DNA from: Bradyrhizobium sp. CCBAU 53340
GTDB taxonomy: Bacteria > Pseudomonadota > Alphaproteobacteria > Rhizobiales > Xanthobacteraceae
DNA: 64,000 nt
Direction: 5' to 3'
NCBI RefSeq assembly: GCF_015291645.1
Contig: NZ_CP030055.1
Coordinates: 2,294,001-2,358,000, forward strand
In this document: positions 33,075-40,660 of the stretch, piece after piece
How the letters are laid out: every line of letters begins with the position of its first letter
Position numbering within the stretch: position 1 is the stretch's first letter
Translations under genes and position numbers: made by a program
The notes under the pieces: generated by a model
Seen by the model: only the letters and a program-made list of their open reading frames with translations
What the model was told of the DNA's origin: nothing
Database searches by the model: none

Positions 33075-33788
33075 ATGAAGGCTTCCGTGACGATGATTGA
33101 GCCGAACGGTCACTTTTGCAACGATTGTGCGGTCCGCAGCTTTGCGGTTTGTGCGTCGCTGGACCCGGCCGAGCTCAGAGAATTCGAGCATCTCGGGCGC
33201 CGCGTTCACTTCGCAACGGGGGAGACCGTGTTCTCAGAGGAGGACATCACGACCTCGTTTTTCAATCTCCTCGAAGGCGTCATGCGGCTCTACAAGCTGT
33301 TGCCCGACGGTCGCCGGCAGATCGTGGGCTTTGCCCTGCCGGGCGATTTCCTGGGGATGAATTTGTCCGGGCGGCACAATTTTTCGGCCGACGCAATTGG
33401 CGCGGTGACCGCGTGCCAGTTCGCGAAGGCGCCGTTCGGCCGGTTCATCGAAGACCGGCCGCATTTGCTGCAGCGGATCAACGAGCTGGCGATCCGCGAG
33501 TTGAGCCAGGCGCGTGACCATATGGTTCTGCTCGGCCGTCGTTCGGCGGACGAAAAGATCGCGGCGTTTCTACTCGGCTGGCGCGAGCGGCTGGTGTCGC
33601 TCAGGGGGCCGTCGAATACGGTGCCTCTCCCGATGAGTAGGCAGGACATTGCAGACTATCTTGGGCTGACCATAGAGACCGTTAGCCGCACCTTCACCAA
33701 ACTGGAGCGGCACGGGGTGATCGAGATCGTCCATGGCGGAATCAGTCTGCGTGATCCTGCGCGAGTCGAAGCACTGGCCGCGGCCTGA
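33075..33788 (+). CDS. FNR-type oxygen-sensing Crp/Fnr regulator (FnrN/AadR-like)
   Basis: A 237-residue Crp/Fnr-family activator. Near the N-terminus are Cys15, Cys18 and Cys26 (in CNDCAVRSFAVC) and an internal Cys114 (in VTACQF), the four-cysteine pattern that carries an oxygen-labile [4Fe-4S] cluster in FNR proteins. The cAMP-type beta-roll covers roughly residues 30-150. The helix-turn-helix MSRQDIADYLGLTIETVSRTFTKLE contains E-T-V-S-R, which in FNR reads TTGA half-sites. The ATG at 33075 has GGAG six bases upstream. It is thus the natural reader of the TTGA-N6-TCAA boxes through this region, alone or with FixK proteins encoded elsewhere. FixK2 proteins lack these cysteines, so this is FnrN/AadR rather than FixK. 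Confidence 0.9.
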   Translation: MKASVTMIEPNGHFCNDCAVRSFAVCASLDPAELREFEHLGRRVHFATGETVFSEEDITTSFFNLLEGVMRLYKLLPDGRRQIVGFALPGDFLGMNLSGRHNFSADAIGAVTACQFAKAPFGRFIEDRPHLLQRINELAIRELSQARDHMVLLGRRSADEKIAAFLLGWRERLVSLRGPSNTVPLPMSRQDIADYLGLTIETVSRTFTKLERHGVIEIVHGGISLRDPARVEALAAA

Positions 33789-33799
33789 AGCCTGGTCCT

Positions 33800-33820
33800 G
33801 CCGGCGTGCCGGCGAATTTT
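33800..33820 (+). terminator. Possible rho-independent terminator after the fnr-like gene
   Basis: A short GC stem (GCCGG/CCGGC with a four-base loop) is followed by GAATTTT, starting 11 bases after the fnr-like stop codon. The stem is only five pairs, so it is a weak candidate. Its T tract touches the next FNR-type box. Confidence 0.4.
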
Positions 33821-33832
33821 GATCCGGATCAA
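33819..33832. promoter_or_regulatory. FNR/FixK box before the 41-residue membrane protein gene
   Basis: TTGATCCGGATCAA is a perfect palindrome and the best TTGA-N6-TCAA match in the window. It lies 54 bases upstream of the small gene's ATG. Confidence 0.75.
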
Positions 33833-33886
33833 TGACGCCGATTATCGGTCGCGAATACTGCCCGGAACAAAGCTGGGGAGGGTACA

Positions 33887-34012
33887 ATGCCGGTTGACGC
33901 ACTTTTGGTGACCATTGCCGTCGTAACCATGTTTGTCGTATTTGGCGCAGCCTTGGCTTGGGCAGACCGGCAGACCAGTGCAGGTCGGCTCGATTCCGGT
34001 GCCAAGCGCTGA
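33887..34012 (+). CDS. 41-residue single-span membrane protein, FNR-controlled candidate
   Basis: A 41-codon gene with a strong ribosome-binding site (GGGGAGGG, four bases before the ATG). The product begins MPVDALLVTIAVV, continues as a hydrophobic segment to about residue 25 and ends with a polar, basic tail DRQTSAGRLDSGAKR. The layout is a small inner-membrane protein with an N-out or N-in single helix, similar in scale to the accessory subunits CcoQ/CydX of oxidases, but I do not recognise the family. A perfect FNR-type palindrome lies 54 bases upstream, which supports it as a real gene induced under oxygen limitation. About 280 bases without a clear gene follow; they hold only short AT-rich hairpins. 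Confidence 0.68.
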   Translation: MPVDALLVTIAVVTMFVVFGAALAWADRQTSAGRLDSGAKR

Positions 34013-34293
34013 ATGTGCTGAGATAACAGTCGCATCTCGACGGATCTATCGCGGCCTTTTTCAGGGCCATCGAGGTCCGGTTTACCGCACGCTGGTTCAG
34101 GCCTCAGTTGCTGTTTTTGCAACTCTGCATGGCTCGAATCGCATCGGCGCACCCTGCGGGTGCGTTTTTCGGGACATGATTGCGGCATTCTAACGGTGTT
34201 TGCTTCAAACTCTCCTACTGCTTTCCGGTTGAAAAGCCGGCTAACGTTGACTACGCAGGAACTCCAGTGCCTCGCAGTCTTAGGAGTCCCGGC

Positions 34294-35022
34294 GTGCCTC
34301 AGGACAAGACCGGCGACCCCCGGCAGTCGTCGGGCAACAAACTGTCAGTCCTGCGCAAGCATCCGATCTTCGCAGATCTGGATCCGGAAGCGCTCGACCA
34401 GCTCTGCCGCTACGCCAAGCATACCACGGTCAAGCGCGGCGCGACGATTGCTGCCAAGGGCGATCCAGGAAACAATCTGTTCGCGGTGATCTCCGGCACG
34501 GTGAAGATTTCCTCTTCTTCGCCGGATGGCCGGAACGCCATTCTCAATCTGATTGGCCCCGGTGAAATCTTCGGCGAGATCGCCGTACTTGATGGAGCGC
34601 CGCGGTCGGCGGATGCGACGGCCAACACCAATTGCGAGCTCTACATCATCGATCGTCGCGACTTTCTGCCATTCGTGAAGAGCCAGCCGGCGCTCGCGAT
34701 GAAATTCATCGAACTGCTCTGCGCACGGCTGCGCTGGACCAGCCAGCAGGTCGAGCAGGTGATCCTGCAGAATCTGCCGGGCCGGCTGGCGAGCGCACTG
34801 CTCGGTCTCACCGAGGAGCGCAAGCTCGACTCCGGCAGCGGCACCCTCGCGATCACCCAGCAGGAGATCAGCGAGATGGTGGGGATGACGCGCGAAAGCA
34901 TCAACAAGCAATTGCGTGCGTGGGCCGGACGCAGCTGGGTGCGCCTGGAGCACGGCGCCATCGTCGTGCTGGATACCGACGCGCTGCGCGAACTTGCCGA
35001 GAGCGGTCTCGACGGCGGGTGA
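34294..35022 (+). CDS. Crp/Fnr-family regulator, cyclic-nucleotide-binding type without FNR cysteines
   Basis: A 242-residue Crp-family protein. The N-terminal domain has the phosphate-binding cassette FGEIAVLDGAPRSADATA, close to the CRP consensus with its glycine-glutamate and arginine-serine pairs, so cyclic nucleotide binding is plausible. The helix-turn-helix ITQQEISEMVGMTRESINKQLRAW differs from FNR at the recognition helix (R-E-S-I-N-K), so it should read a different DNA site. The GTG start at 34294 has AGGAG seven bases upstream; longer frames have no support. It has no FNR-type box of its own in the 280 bases upstream. It converges on the TRAP large-permease gene; a GC-rich inverted repeat without a T tract lies in the gap. 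Confidence 0.86.
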   Translation: MPQDKTGDPRQSSGNKLSVLRKHPIFADLDPEALDQLCRYAKHTTVKRGATIAAKGDPGNNLFAVISGTVKISSSSPDGRNAILNLIGPGEIFGEIAVLDGAPRSADATANTNCELYIIDRRDFLPFVKSQPALAMKFIELLCARLRWTSQQVEQVILQNLPGRLASALLGLTEERKLDSGSGTLAITQQEISEMVGMTRESINKQLRAWAGRSWVRLEHGAIVVLDTDALRELAESGLDGG

Positions 35023-35074
35023 TCTTGCCGCTCTGGGGACGCGCCGACGACGTCAAGCCGGCGCGCGGTCCGCT

Positions 35075-36364
35075 TCAGTGCAGGATGTGACGCGGCAGCC
35101 AGAGCGAAATCTCCGGCAGGTAGGTGACGAGCATCAGCACGAACAGCATAACGCCGTAGAACGGCCAGATCTTGCGCATGACCTCCTCGAGCGAGACCTT
35201 GCCCACGGCGCAGCCGACGAACAGGATCGCGCCGACCGGCGGATGGCACAGGCCGATGCCGAGGTTGAGCAGCATGATCATGCCGAAGTGGACGGGGTCG
35301 ACGCCGAAATTCTGCATCACCGGCAGCAGGATCGGCGTGGCGATCAGGATCGACGGCGCCATGTCGAGCAGCGTGCCAAGCAGCAGCAACAGGACGTTGA
35401 GGAGCAGCAGGATGACGTATTTGTTGCTCGAGATCGACAGGAAGAACGCCGTCATCTTCGCCGGCATCTGCGTCAGCGCCATGATATAGCCGACGGCGGA
35501 AGCGCAGGCGATCAGCGTCATCACCATCGCAACCGTGCGCAAGGTCCGGTGCAGCAGCACCGGCAGGTCACGCCATTTGTAGTCGCGATAAACGAACATG
35601 GTGACGAAGAACGCCCAGATGCAGGCGACCGCGCCGGCTTCGATCGCGGTGAAGATGCCGCCCAGAATGCCGCCGAGGATGATGACCAGCGTGATCAGGC
35701 CCCAGGCCGCATCGACGGTGATCTTGATGGCATCCTTGGCCGGCACGGTGCGCCCCTGCGGGTGGCCTTCACGATAGGCAATCACCAGGCACAGCATGAT
35801 CAGCGAGAGGCCGATCAGCAGTCCCGGGAAAACGCCGGCCATGAACAGCGCGCTGATCGAGATGGTGCCGCCGGTGGCGAGCGAATAGAGCACGGCGTTG
35901 TGGCTGGGCGGCACCAGCAGCGCCTGCACCGAGGAGGAGATGGTGAGGTTGGTGGCAAACACGCGCGGATAGCCGTTCTTCTCCATCTGCGGGATCATCA
36001 CCGAGCCGATCGCCGAGGTGTCGGCCACCGCCGAGCCGGAGATGCCGCTGAGGAACGTCGTCGCCAGCACGTTGACGATCGACAGGCCGCCGCGCAGGCG
36101 GGTCAAGCCGACCAGCACGTCGGCAAAGGCAACCAGTCGCCGCGCCATGCCGCCTTCGGCCATGATGGCGCCGGCGAGCACGAAGAACGGGATCGTCAGC
36201 ATCGCCACCTTGCTGACGCCGTCCGAGATCTTCAGCATCAAGGCTTCCAGGGGAATGCCGACCGATAGCGCGCCGGCGATTGCCGCCATCGCCAGCGAAT
36301 AGGCGATCGGCATGCCGATCAGGAAGCACACGATCATCGTGCCGAGGAGAATGAAGATGTCCAT
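35075..36364 (-). CDS. dctM: TRAP transporter large permease (DctM-like)
   Basis: A 429-residue inner-membrane protein with about twelve hydrophobic segments, the transport subunit of a tripartite ATP-independent periplasmic (TRAP) system that uses a sodium or proton gradient. Typical motifs are FFVLAGAIMAEGGMARRLV and SGISGSAVADTSAIGSVMIPQM near residues 60-130, and GIGLCHPPVGAILFVGCA near 365. It lies 16 bases downstream of the small permease gene, completing a dctP-dctQ-dctM operon. The family imports C4-dicarboxylates, sugar acids, uronates and similar organic acids. The exact ligand is set by the DctP protein. Confidence 0.92.
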   Translation of the reverse strand: MDIFILLGTMIVCFLIGMPIAYSLAMAAIAGALSVGIPLEALMLKISDGVSKVAMLTIPFFVLAGAIMAEGGMARRLVAFADVLVGLTRLRGGLSIVNVLATTFLSGISGSAVADTSAIGSVMIPQMEKNGYPRVFATNLTISSSVQALLVPPSHNAVLYSLATGGTISISALFMAGVFPGLLIGLSLIMLCLVIAYREGHPQGRTVPAKDAIKITVDAAWGLITLVIILGGILGGIFTAIEAGAVACIWAFFVTMFVYRDYKWRDLPVLLHRTLRTVAMVMTLIACASAVGYIMALTQMPAKMTAFFLSISSNKYVILLLLNVLLLLLGTLLDMAPSILIATPILLPVMQNFGVDPVHFGMIMLLNLGIGLCHPPVGAILFVGCAVGKVSLEEVMRKIWPFYGVMLFVLMLVTYLPEISLWLPRHILH

Positions 36365-36380
36365 TGCGATGACTCCCGGC

Positions 36381-36896
36381 TCACTCGAAGGGGGCGGTTT
36401 CGGAATGCTTGCCGATCGGGTCGGGCGGCACGCCGAGGAAAATCCGTTCGATCACGAACAGCAGCAGACACACGCCGCCGATCGGAATCGGCAGATAGGT
36501 GACGCCGACCGACAGCGAGGGGAAGTCGGCGATGCTATTGTGCCAGGTGACCTCGACCAGGCTCTCGCCCCAGATCACCATGAACAGTGCGATCAGCGCC
36601 ATCAGCAGCTGGACCAGAATGTCCGTCGCCCGTTGCAGCAGCGGCGGCAGCTTCTTGGCGAAATAGCCGACGCTCATGTGCAGGTTTAGCCGATAACCGG
36701 CGGCAGCGCCGATGAAGGTCAGCACGATCGTCAGCAGCACCGCCATCGGCTCCGGCCATGAAGCCGCGCTGTTGAGCACGTAGCGCGTGAACACCGCCCA
36801 CGGGATCACCGCGGAGATCAGCACCAGTGCGATGCAGCCGACGATCACGCACAACAGGTAGAGAAAGTCCATCGCTCGGCGATACAGTGCGGCCAT
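36381..36896 (-). CDS. dctQ: TRAP transporter small permease (DctQ-like)
   Basis: A 171-residue membrane protein with four predicted helices and the family pattern WPEPMAVLLTIVLTFIGAAAGYRLNLHMSV, where the charged residues and the following GYF are typical of DctQ. It partners the large permease and the binding protein. The ATG follows the dctP stop by 87 bases, the longest gap in the operon, with no clear terminator seen there. Confidence 0.88.
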   Translation of the reverse strand: MAALYRRAMDFLYLLCVIVGCIALVLISAVIPWAVFTRYVLNSAASWPEPMAVLLTIVLTFIGAAAGYRLNLHMSVGYFAKKLPPLLQRATDILVQLLMALIALFMVIWGESLVEVTWHNSIADFPSLSVGVTYLPIPIGGVCLLLFVIERIFLGVPPDPIGKHSETAPFE

Positions 36897-36983
36897 CCTC
36901 GTTTCCTGCGCTGTCGGTGGTTCGGATTGTAAAGGCCAAAGCGCGATGAGTGATCGCCGCGCTTTGGCTTGGTTCGAGTGGGC

Positions 36984-37976
36984 TCAGAGCGCCTGGATGC
37001 GCTGGATCGTGGCCTGGTATTTCGGGCCATACTTGTCCCAGACCGGCTTGACTGCATCCTGGAATGGCTTCTTGTCGGCGATCTCCACGATCTCGCAACC
37101 GGCGGCCTTGGCCTTCTCCATCGCCGTCGTCTCGTACTTCTTCCAGAGCTCGCGCTCCTCGAGCTGGGCTTCGCGCGCGAACTTCTTGATCAGCGCCTGA
37201 TCGTCGGCGGACAGCGCGGTCCAGGACCGCTTGGAGAAGCAGAGGATCTCGGGAATGATCAGGTGCTCGGTCAGCGAGTAGTATTTCGCCGCGGTGTAGT
37301 GGTTGCTGAACACGTAGCTCGGCGGGTTGTTCTCCGCGCCGTCGATCACGCCGGTCTGGAGCGAAGAGAACACCTGGTCATAGCCCATCGCGATGCCGTT
37401 GCCGCCGAGCGCGTTGACCATGTCGATGAAGATCGGGTTACCGATCACGCGAAGCTTCAGGCCGTGAATGTCGGCGATCGATTTGATCGGATGTTTGGTG
37501 TTGTAGAAGCTGCGCGCGCCGGAATCCATCCAGCATAGACCGACCAGATTGGCGTTCGGGCTCGCGGTGATCTTTTCGAGCAGCTCCTGGCCGATGTCGC
37601 CATCCATCATCTTCCAGGATTGGGCCACGTTCTTGAACAGGAACGGCATGTTGACGACGTTGATGTCGTCGACGATCGGGCCAACCGCGCCGGCGCTGAC
37701 GCGCAGCATCTGGATCGCGCCGATCTGGGTCTGCTCGATCGTCTCCTTCTCGGCGCCGAGTTGCGCTGAGGGATAGGTCTGGATCGAGAGCCGGCCTTGC
37801 GTCGCTTCGGCGAGCTTCTTGCCCATGCTCTCGACGGCGGCAACCGTCGGATAGCCGACCGGCTGCACGTCGGCGGCCTTGAACACGGCCTTGGTCTGGG
37901 CGCGGCCCGACGAGATCGGAGCAAGCGTGGTAGCGCCAAGTCCTGCACTCAATTTGATGAAATCACGGCGTCTCAT
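36984..37976 (-). CDS. dctP: TRAP transporter substrate-binding protein (DctP-like)
   Basis: A 330-residue periplasmic binding protein. The N-terminus MRRRDFIKLSAGLGATTLA has a twin-arginine-type signal, with cleavage expected after SSGRAQ. The body shows DctP hallmarks: YPSAQLGAEKETIEQTQIGAIQM, a central GLCWMDSGARSFYNTKHPIKS and the conserved KLRVIGNPIFIDMVNALGG, in which the arginine contacts the ligand carboxylate in known structures. This suggests an organic acid ligand. It is the first structural gene after the GntR regulator (54-base gap) and is likely repressed by it. Confidence 0.9.
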   Translation of the reverse strand: MRRRDFIKLSAGLGATTLAPISSGRAQTKAVFKAADVQPVGYPTVAAVESMGKKLAEATQGRLSIQTYPSAQLGAEKETIEQTQIGAIQMLRVSAGAVGPIVDDINVVNMPFLFKNVAQSWKMMDGDIGQELLEKITASPNANLVGLCWMDSGARSFYNTKHPIKSIADIHGLKLRVIGNPIFIDMVNALGGNGIAMGYDQVFSSLQTGVIDGAENNPPSYVFSNHYTAAKYYSLTEHLIIPEILCFSKRSWTALSADDQALIKKFAREAQLEERELWKKYETTAMEKAKAAGCEIVEIADKKPFQDAVKPVWDKYGPKYQATIQRIQAL

Positions 37977-38030
37977 GGTAGTCCTCCCTCATTAATTCGT
38001 TGGTGTGTGTCGTCATCGACCGAGATTCGG

Positions 38031-38771
38031 TCATTCCGTGCTGGCGAAAAACTCCGGATTGGTATGCTGAGTTTGCGAGATGTCGCAGAGCAGCCTGTCG
38101 AGGTGCCGCTCCATCGCAATGCCAGCACGCTGCGGATCATGTGCCTCGATCGCCGCGAGAATCGGCTCGTGTTCGGCGATGACTTGTGTCATGCGCCCTG
38201 CGACCGGCAACGTCAGTTGGCGATAGCGGTCGACGTGCACCTTCACCTGCAGAATAAGTGTCCAGATGCCGGGATGTCCGGCGACATCGGCGACCGTGGC
38301 ATGGAACAGCTCGTCAGCCTGGTGAAAGGCAACACGGTCGCCGGCTTCATCCGCCTCGCGCTGGCGTTCCACGATCGACCGCAATTGCAGGATCTGGCTC
38401 GCGGTGGCGCGCTCGGCTGCGAGCCGGGCAGTCGTCTCTTCCAGCGCCTTGCGGATGATGATCGCTTCGGGGAGCGCGGCGAGCGGAATGCGGGAGACGA
38501 AGATTCCCGATTGAGGGAAGACGTCGAGTAGGCCTTCGTCGGAGAGCTTGAGAATCGCTTCGCGAACCGGAGTCCGGCTGACGCCATGGCTGAGCGCGAT
38601 CTCCGACTCCGAAATCGCTTCGCCGGGGCGGCGTCGCATCGTGACCAACTCGCTGCGCAACTCGGTATAGATACGCGACGAGGCAGTCGCGCGCTGCGGC
38701 GGCTTACCGCGGCGAGGACCTGATATGGCTGAAGCCGAAGCCTCTGCTTTCTTCGTCGGGCGGGCGTGCAT
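38031..38771 (-). CDS. GntR-family regulator, FCD subfamily
   Basis: A 246-residue regulator. The winged helix-turn-helix at about residues 27-95 contains PGEAISESEIALSHGVSRTPVREAILKLSDEGLL, the GntR signature. The C-terminal all-helical FCD domain follows, with the metal/ligand-binding histidines expected in FHQADELFHATVADVAGH and HEPILAAIEAHD. FCD regulators typically sense organic acids and repress their uptake and breakdown. The ATG at 38771 is supported by homologous start of the basic tail and by a GTATAC operator-like palindrome just upstream. It is cotranscribed with, or just upstream of, the TRAP operon and divergent from an SDR gene. Confidence 0.88.
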   Translation of the reverse strand: MHARPTKKAEASASAISGPRRGKPPQRATASSRIYTELRSELVTMRRRPGEAISESEIALSHGVSRTPVREAILKLSDEGLLDVFPQSGIFVSRIPLAALPEAIIIRKALEETTARLAAERATASQILQLRSIVERQREADEAGDRVAFHQADELFHATVADVAGHPGIWTLILQVKVHVDRYRQLTLPVAGRMTQVIAEHEPILAAIEAHDPQRAGIAMERHLDRLLCDISQTQHTNPEFFASTE

Positions 38772-38793
38772 GCGTGCTCTGCAAATTGATATA

Positions 38794-38805
38794 TTAGTAT
38801 ACGAG
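38794..38805. promoter_or_regulatory. Candidate GntR (FCD) operator
   Basis: TTAGTATACGAG contains GTATAC flanked as T-N-GTATAC-N-A, the half-site arrangement described for FCD-type GntR regulators. It lies 22 bases upstream of the gntR ATG, in the leader or promoter, and suggests autoregulation and control of the TRAP operon. Confidence 0.5.
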
Positions 38806-39139
38806 GCGAGCTGCGCGGATATCAACTAGGAGATTAGGAGGGGGTGTTTTGCTGCGTTGCAGCAGGAGCGCGACTGTCCTCGAGCCGAAAGCTGGGCGCG
38901 AGATTTTCTGGCGACCGTGACGGATCTGTCAGCGCTCAAGCGACCCTCCCTTGAATCCATTTCCCCGTTGGCCTTGGTAAGGGCGCGCAGAGCAAGGAGT
39001 CCAAGTTGAAGCGAGCATCGATCGATGCCGTTTTTGGATTGATGGGTCGGCTGCCGCGTGTACGAACGTTGTCCCCGGACCTCTCGTATCCCGGCCCTTT
39101 GGTGCGCAACGAGCAGCTTGGCTGCAACAAGAAAAGGAT
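38806..39139. other. Intergenic region between gntR and the SDR gene
   Basis: About 330 bases without a supportable gene. It holds a small GCTGC/GCAGC inverted repeat near 38850 and presumably the SDR promoter. I see no second copy of the GTATAC palindrome and no FNR-type box here. Confidence 0.5.
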
Positions 39140-39952
39140 GTGACCGTGACTGACTATCGCAAGCTCTTCGAACTCACCGGCAAGACGGCCGTGGTGCTCG
39201 GCGCCGCCTCGGGCATCGGCAAATCGTCGGCCGAGGCACTGGCCGGGCTCGGCGCTCGCGTCGTGTGCGCCGATCGCGCGTTTGATGCGGCAGAGGCGAC
39301 CGCCGCGGGCATCCGCGAGAAGGGCGGCTGGGCGGAAGCGGCGAGCTGCGATGCTTCGAGCGCTGCGGACGTCAATGCGCTCGCCGAATTCGTGATGCAG
39401 AAATTTCCGCGGCTCGACATCGCCGTGACCACACCCGGGCTCAACATCCGCAAGACCATCCTCGACTACACCGAGGAGGATCTCGATCGCGTGCTCAACC
39501 TCAACGTCAAAGGCACGGTCTGGTTCTTCCAGGCGTTCGGCCGCATCATGGTCGAGCAGAAGGGCGGCAGCATCATCGCCTGCTCCTCGGTGCGCGCGGT
39601 GACCATCGAGCCGGGCCTCGGAATCTACGGCTCGACCAAGGCGGCGATCGGTTTGCTGGTGAAGGGCTTTGCCTCCGAGGTCGGCCATGCCGGGGTGCGC
39701 GTCAACGCGATCGCACCGAGCATCGTGGAGACCGCGCTGACCAGCCTGTTCAAGCAGCGGCCCGACATCTATAATCTCTATGCCGGCCACACGGTATTCA
39801 ATCGCTGGAGCAGTGCCGACGAGGTCGCGACAGCCGTGGCTTATCTCGCCTCGGATGCCGCAAGCTATGTCAGCGGCAGCACGCTGTTCGTCGACGGCGG
39901 CTGGACTGGCGTCGATGGTCCGCCGACCGGTCTCACCCAGTTGCACAAATAG
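39140..39952 (+). CDS. Short-chain dehydrogenase/reductase, gluconate/sugar-acid type
   Basis: A 270-residue classical SDR. The cofactor site is LGAASGIGKSSAEAL (residues 20-34), the NNAG-type motif is altered to TTPGLNIR, the catalytic serine lies in IIACSSVRAV and the YxxxK pair in GIYGSTKAA. The C-terminus VSGSTLFVDGGWTGVDG is standard. The replacement of NNAG by TPG is a mild departure from the family. The GTG start at 39140 has AAAAGGA upstream; GTG at 39146 is an alternative. It is divergent from the GntR-TRAP operon and probably oxidises or reduces the imported organic or sugar acid. It meets the ModA-like gene tail to tail. Confidence 0.87.
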   Translation: MTVTDYRKLFELTGKTAVVLGAASGIGKSSAEALAGLGARVVCADRAFDAAEATAAGIREKGGWAEAASCDASSAADVNALAEFVMQKFPRLDIAVTTPGLNIRKTILDYTEEDLDRVLNLNVKGTVWFFQAFGRIMVEQKGGSIIACSSVRAVTIEPGLGIYGSTKAAIGLLVKGFASEVGHAGVRVNAIAPSIVETALTSLFKQRPDIYNLYAGHTVFNRWSSADEVATAVAYLASDAASYVSGSTLFVDGGWTGVDGPPTGLTQLHK

Positions 39953-39961
39953 GCCCTGCAT

Positions 39962-40660
39962 CTAGCCGGCAAAGCCCATGCGCTGGCGCAACTCCCTGTG
40001 ATCTGCGCCAGCCAGCAGGGCGATCAGCGCCGCCGCTTCCTTCGGATGGGCCGCCTGCGTGGCGACGCCGGCCGTGTACATCGTCACCAGCTCGTAGCCC
40101 GGCGGCAGCGCGCCTGATAGCGCAATGCCGTCGGTCGCGATGATCTCGGTGGCCTGGGTACATCCGATCGGCCGCGTCGCGGCGGATGACGCCAATTCGC
40201 GCATCGCAGTTGCGCCGTTCGGAAAAATCTTCAGACGCGAGGCGACCTCATAGGCGATGCCGAGCTGATCCAGCACTTTCGCGACGTGCTGGCCCGCTGT
40301 CGAGGCTTTGGTGTCGGGGACGTAGATGGCGTCCGCGGACCGCAGCACCTCGCGCAGATCAGCTTCCGTCTTCACGTTCACCCCGGGATCACGGCTGCGA
40401 ACGGCGAGGGCGGTTTCCACCCGGCCGATGTCCGCAATTGAGGAAGGGACGACAAGCTTTTCCGCGGCAAGCTTTGCAAGGAGGGCCTGTGTCAGTATCA
40501 CGAGGTCGGCCGGCGCGCCTGCGCGCAGCTTGTCCGCCATCACACCGACCGCGCCGAACGCGCCGTCGATATCAAAGCCGGTCTGTGCCTTGAAGGCCTC
40601 GCTGAGACCGCGCACCAGCCCTTGCGCCGCACCGCCGCTCAAAATGGTCACTGTCGTCAC
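39962..40660 (-). CDS. ModA-like substrate-binding-fold protein without signal peptide
   Basis: A 232-residue type II binding-protein fold. It starts directly with the mature-like sequence MTTVTILSGGAAQGLVRGLSEAF, matching where ModA-type molybdate-binding proteins begin after signal removal, and continues with GAPADLVILTQALLAKLAAEKLV and IGCTQATEIIATDGIALSGALPPGYE. No signal peptide is visible and the GTG start overlaps the stop of the molybdenum hydroxylase gene (GTGA), so a cytoplasmic protein translated together with the enzyme is indicated. It may deliver molybdate or a cofactor precursor to the hydroxylase, or sense it. That role is inference. Confidence 0.78.
   Translation of the reverse strand: MTTVTILSGGAAQGLVRGLSEAFKAQTGFDIDGAFGAVGVMADKLRAGAPADLVILTQALLAKLAAEKLVVPSSIADIGRVETALAVRSRDPGVNVKTEADLREVLRSADAIYVPDTKASTAGQHVAKVLDQLGIAYEVASRLKIFPNGATAMRELASSAATRPIGCTQATEIIATDGIALSGALPPGYELVTMYTAGVATQAAHPKEAAALIALLAGADHRELRQRMGFAG

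Noticed and set aside
35040..35065. GC-rich inverted repeat between the Crp-like gene and dctM as a bidirectional terminator
   Set aside because: The stem (CGCGCCG/CGGCGCG) is good but the loop is 12 bases and no T tract follows on either strand, so I did not list it as a terminator.
34916..36268. 450-codon plus-strand open frame over the DctM gene
   Set aside because: It is extremely rich in Q, H, D and R and is opposite a typical twelve-helix TRAP permease; hydrophobic genes often give such charged antisense frames.
39005..39142. Possible 45-codon frame before the SDR gene, starting with TTG
   Set aside because: No ribosome-binding site of note, no domain, and it overlaps the SDR start; it is not supported beyond an open frame.
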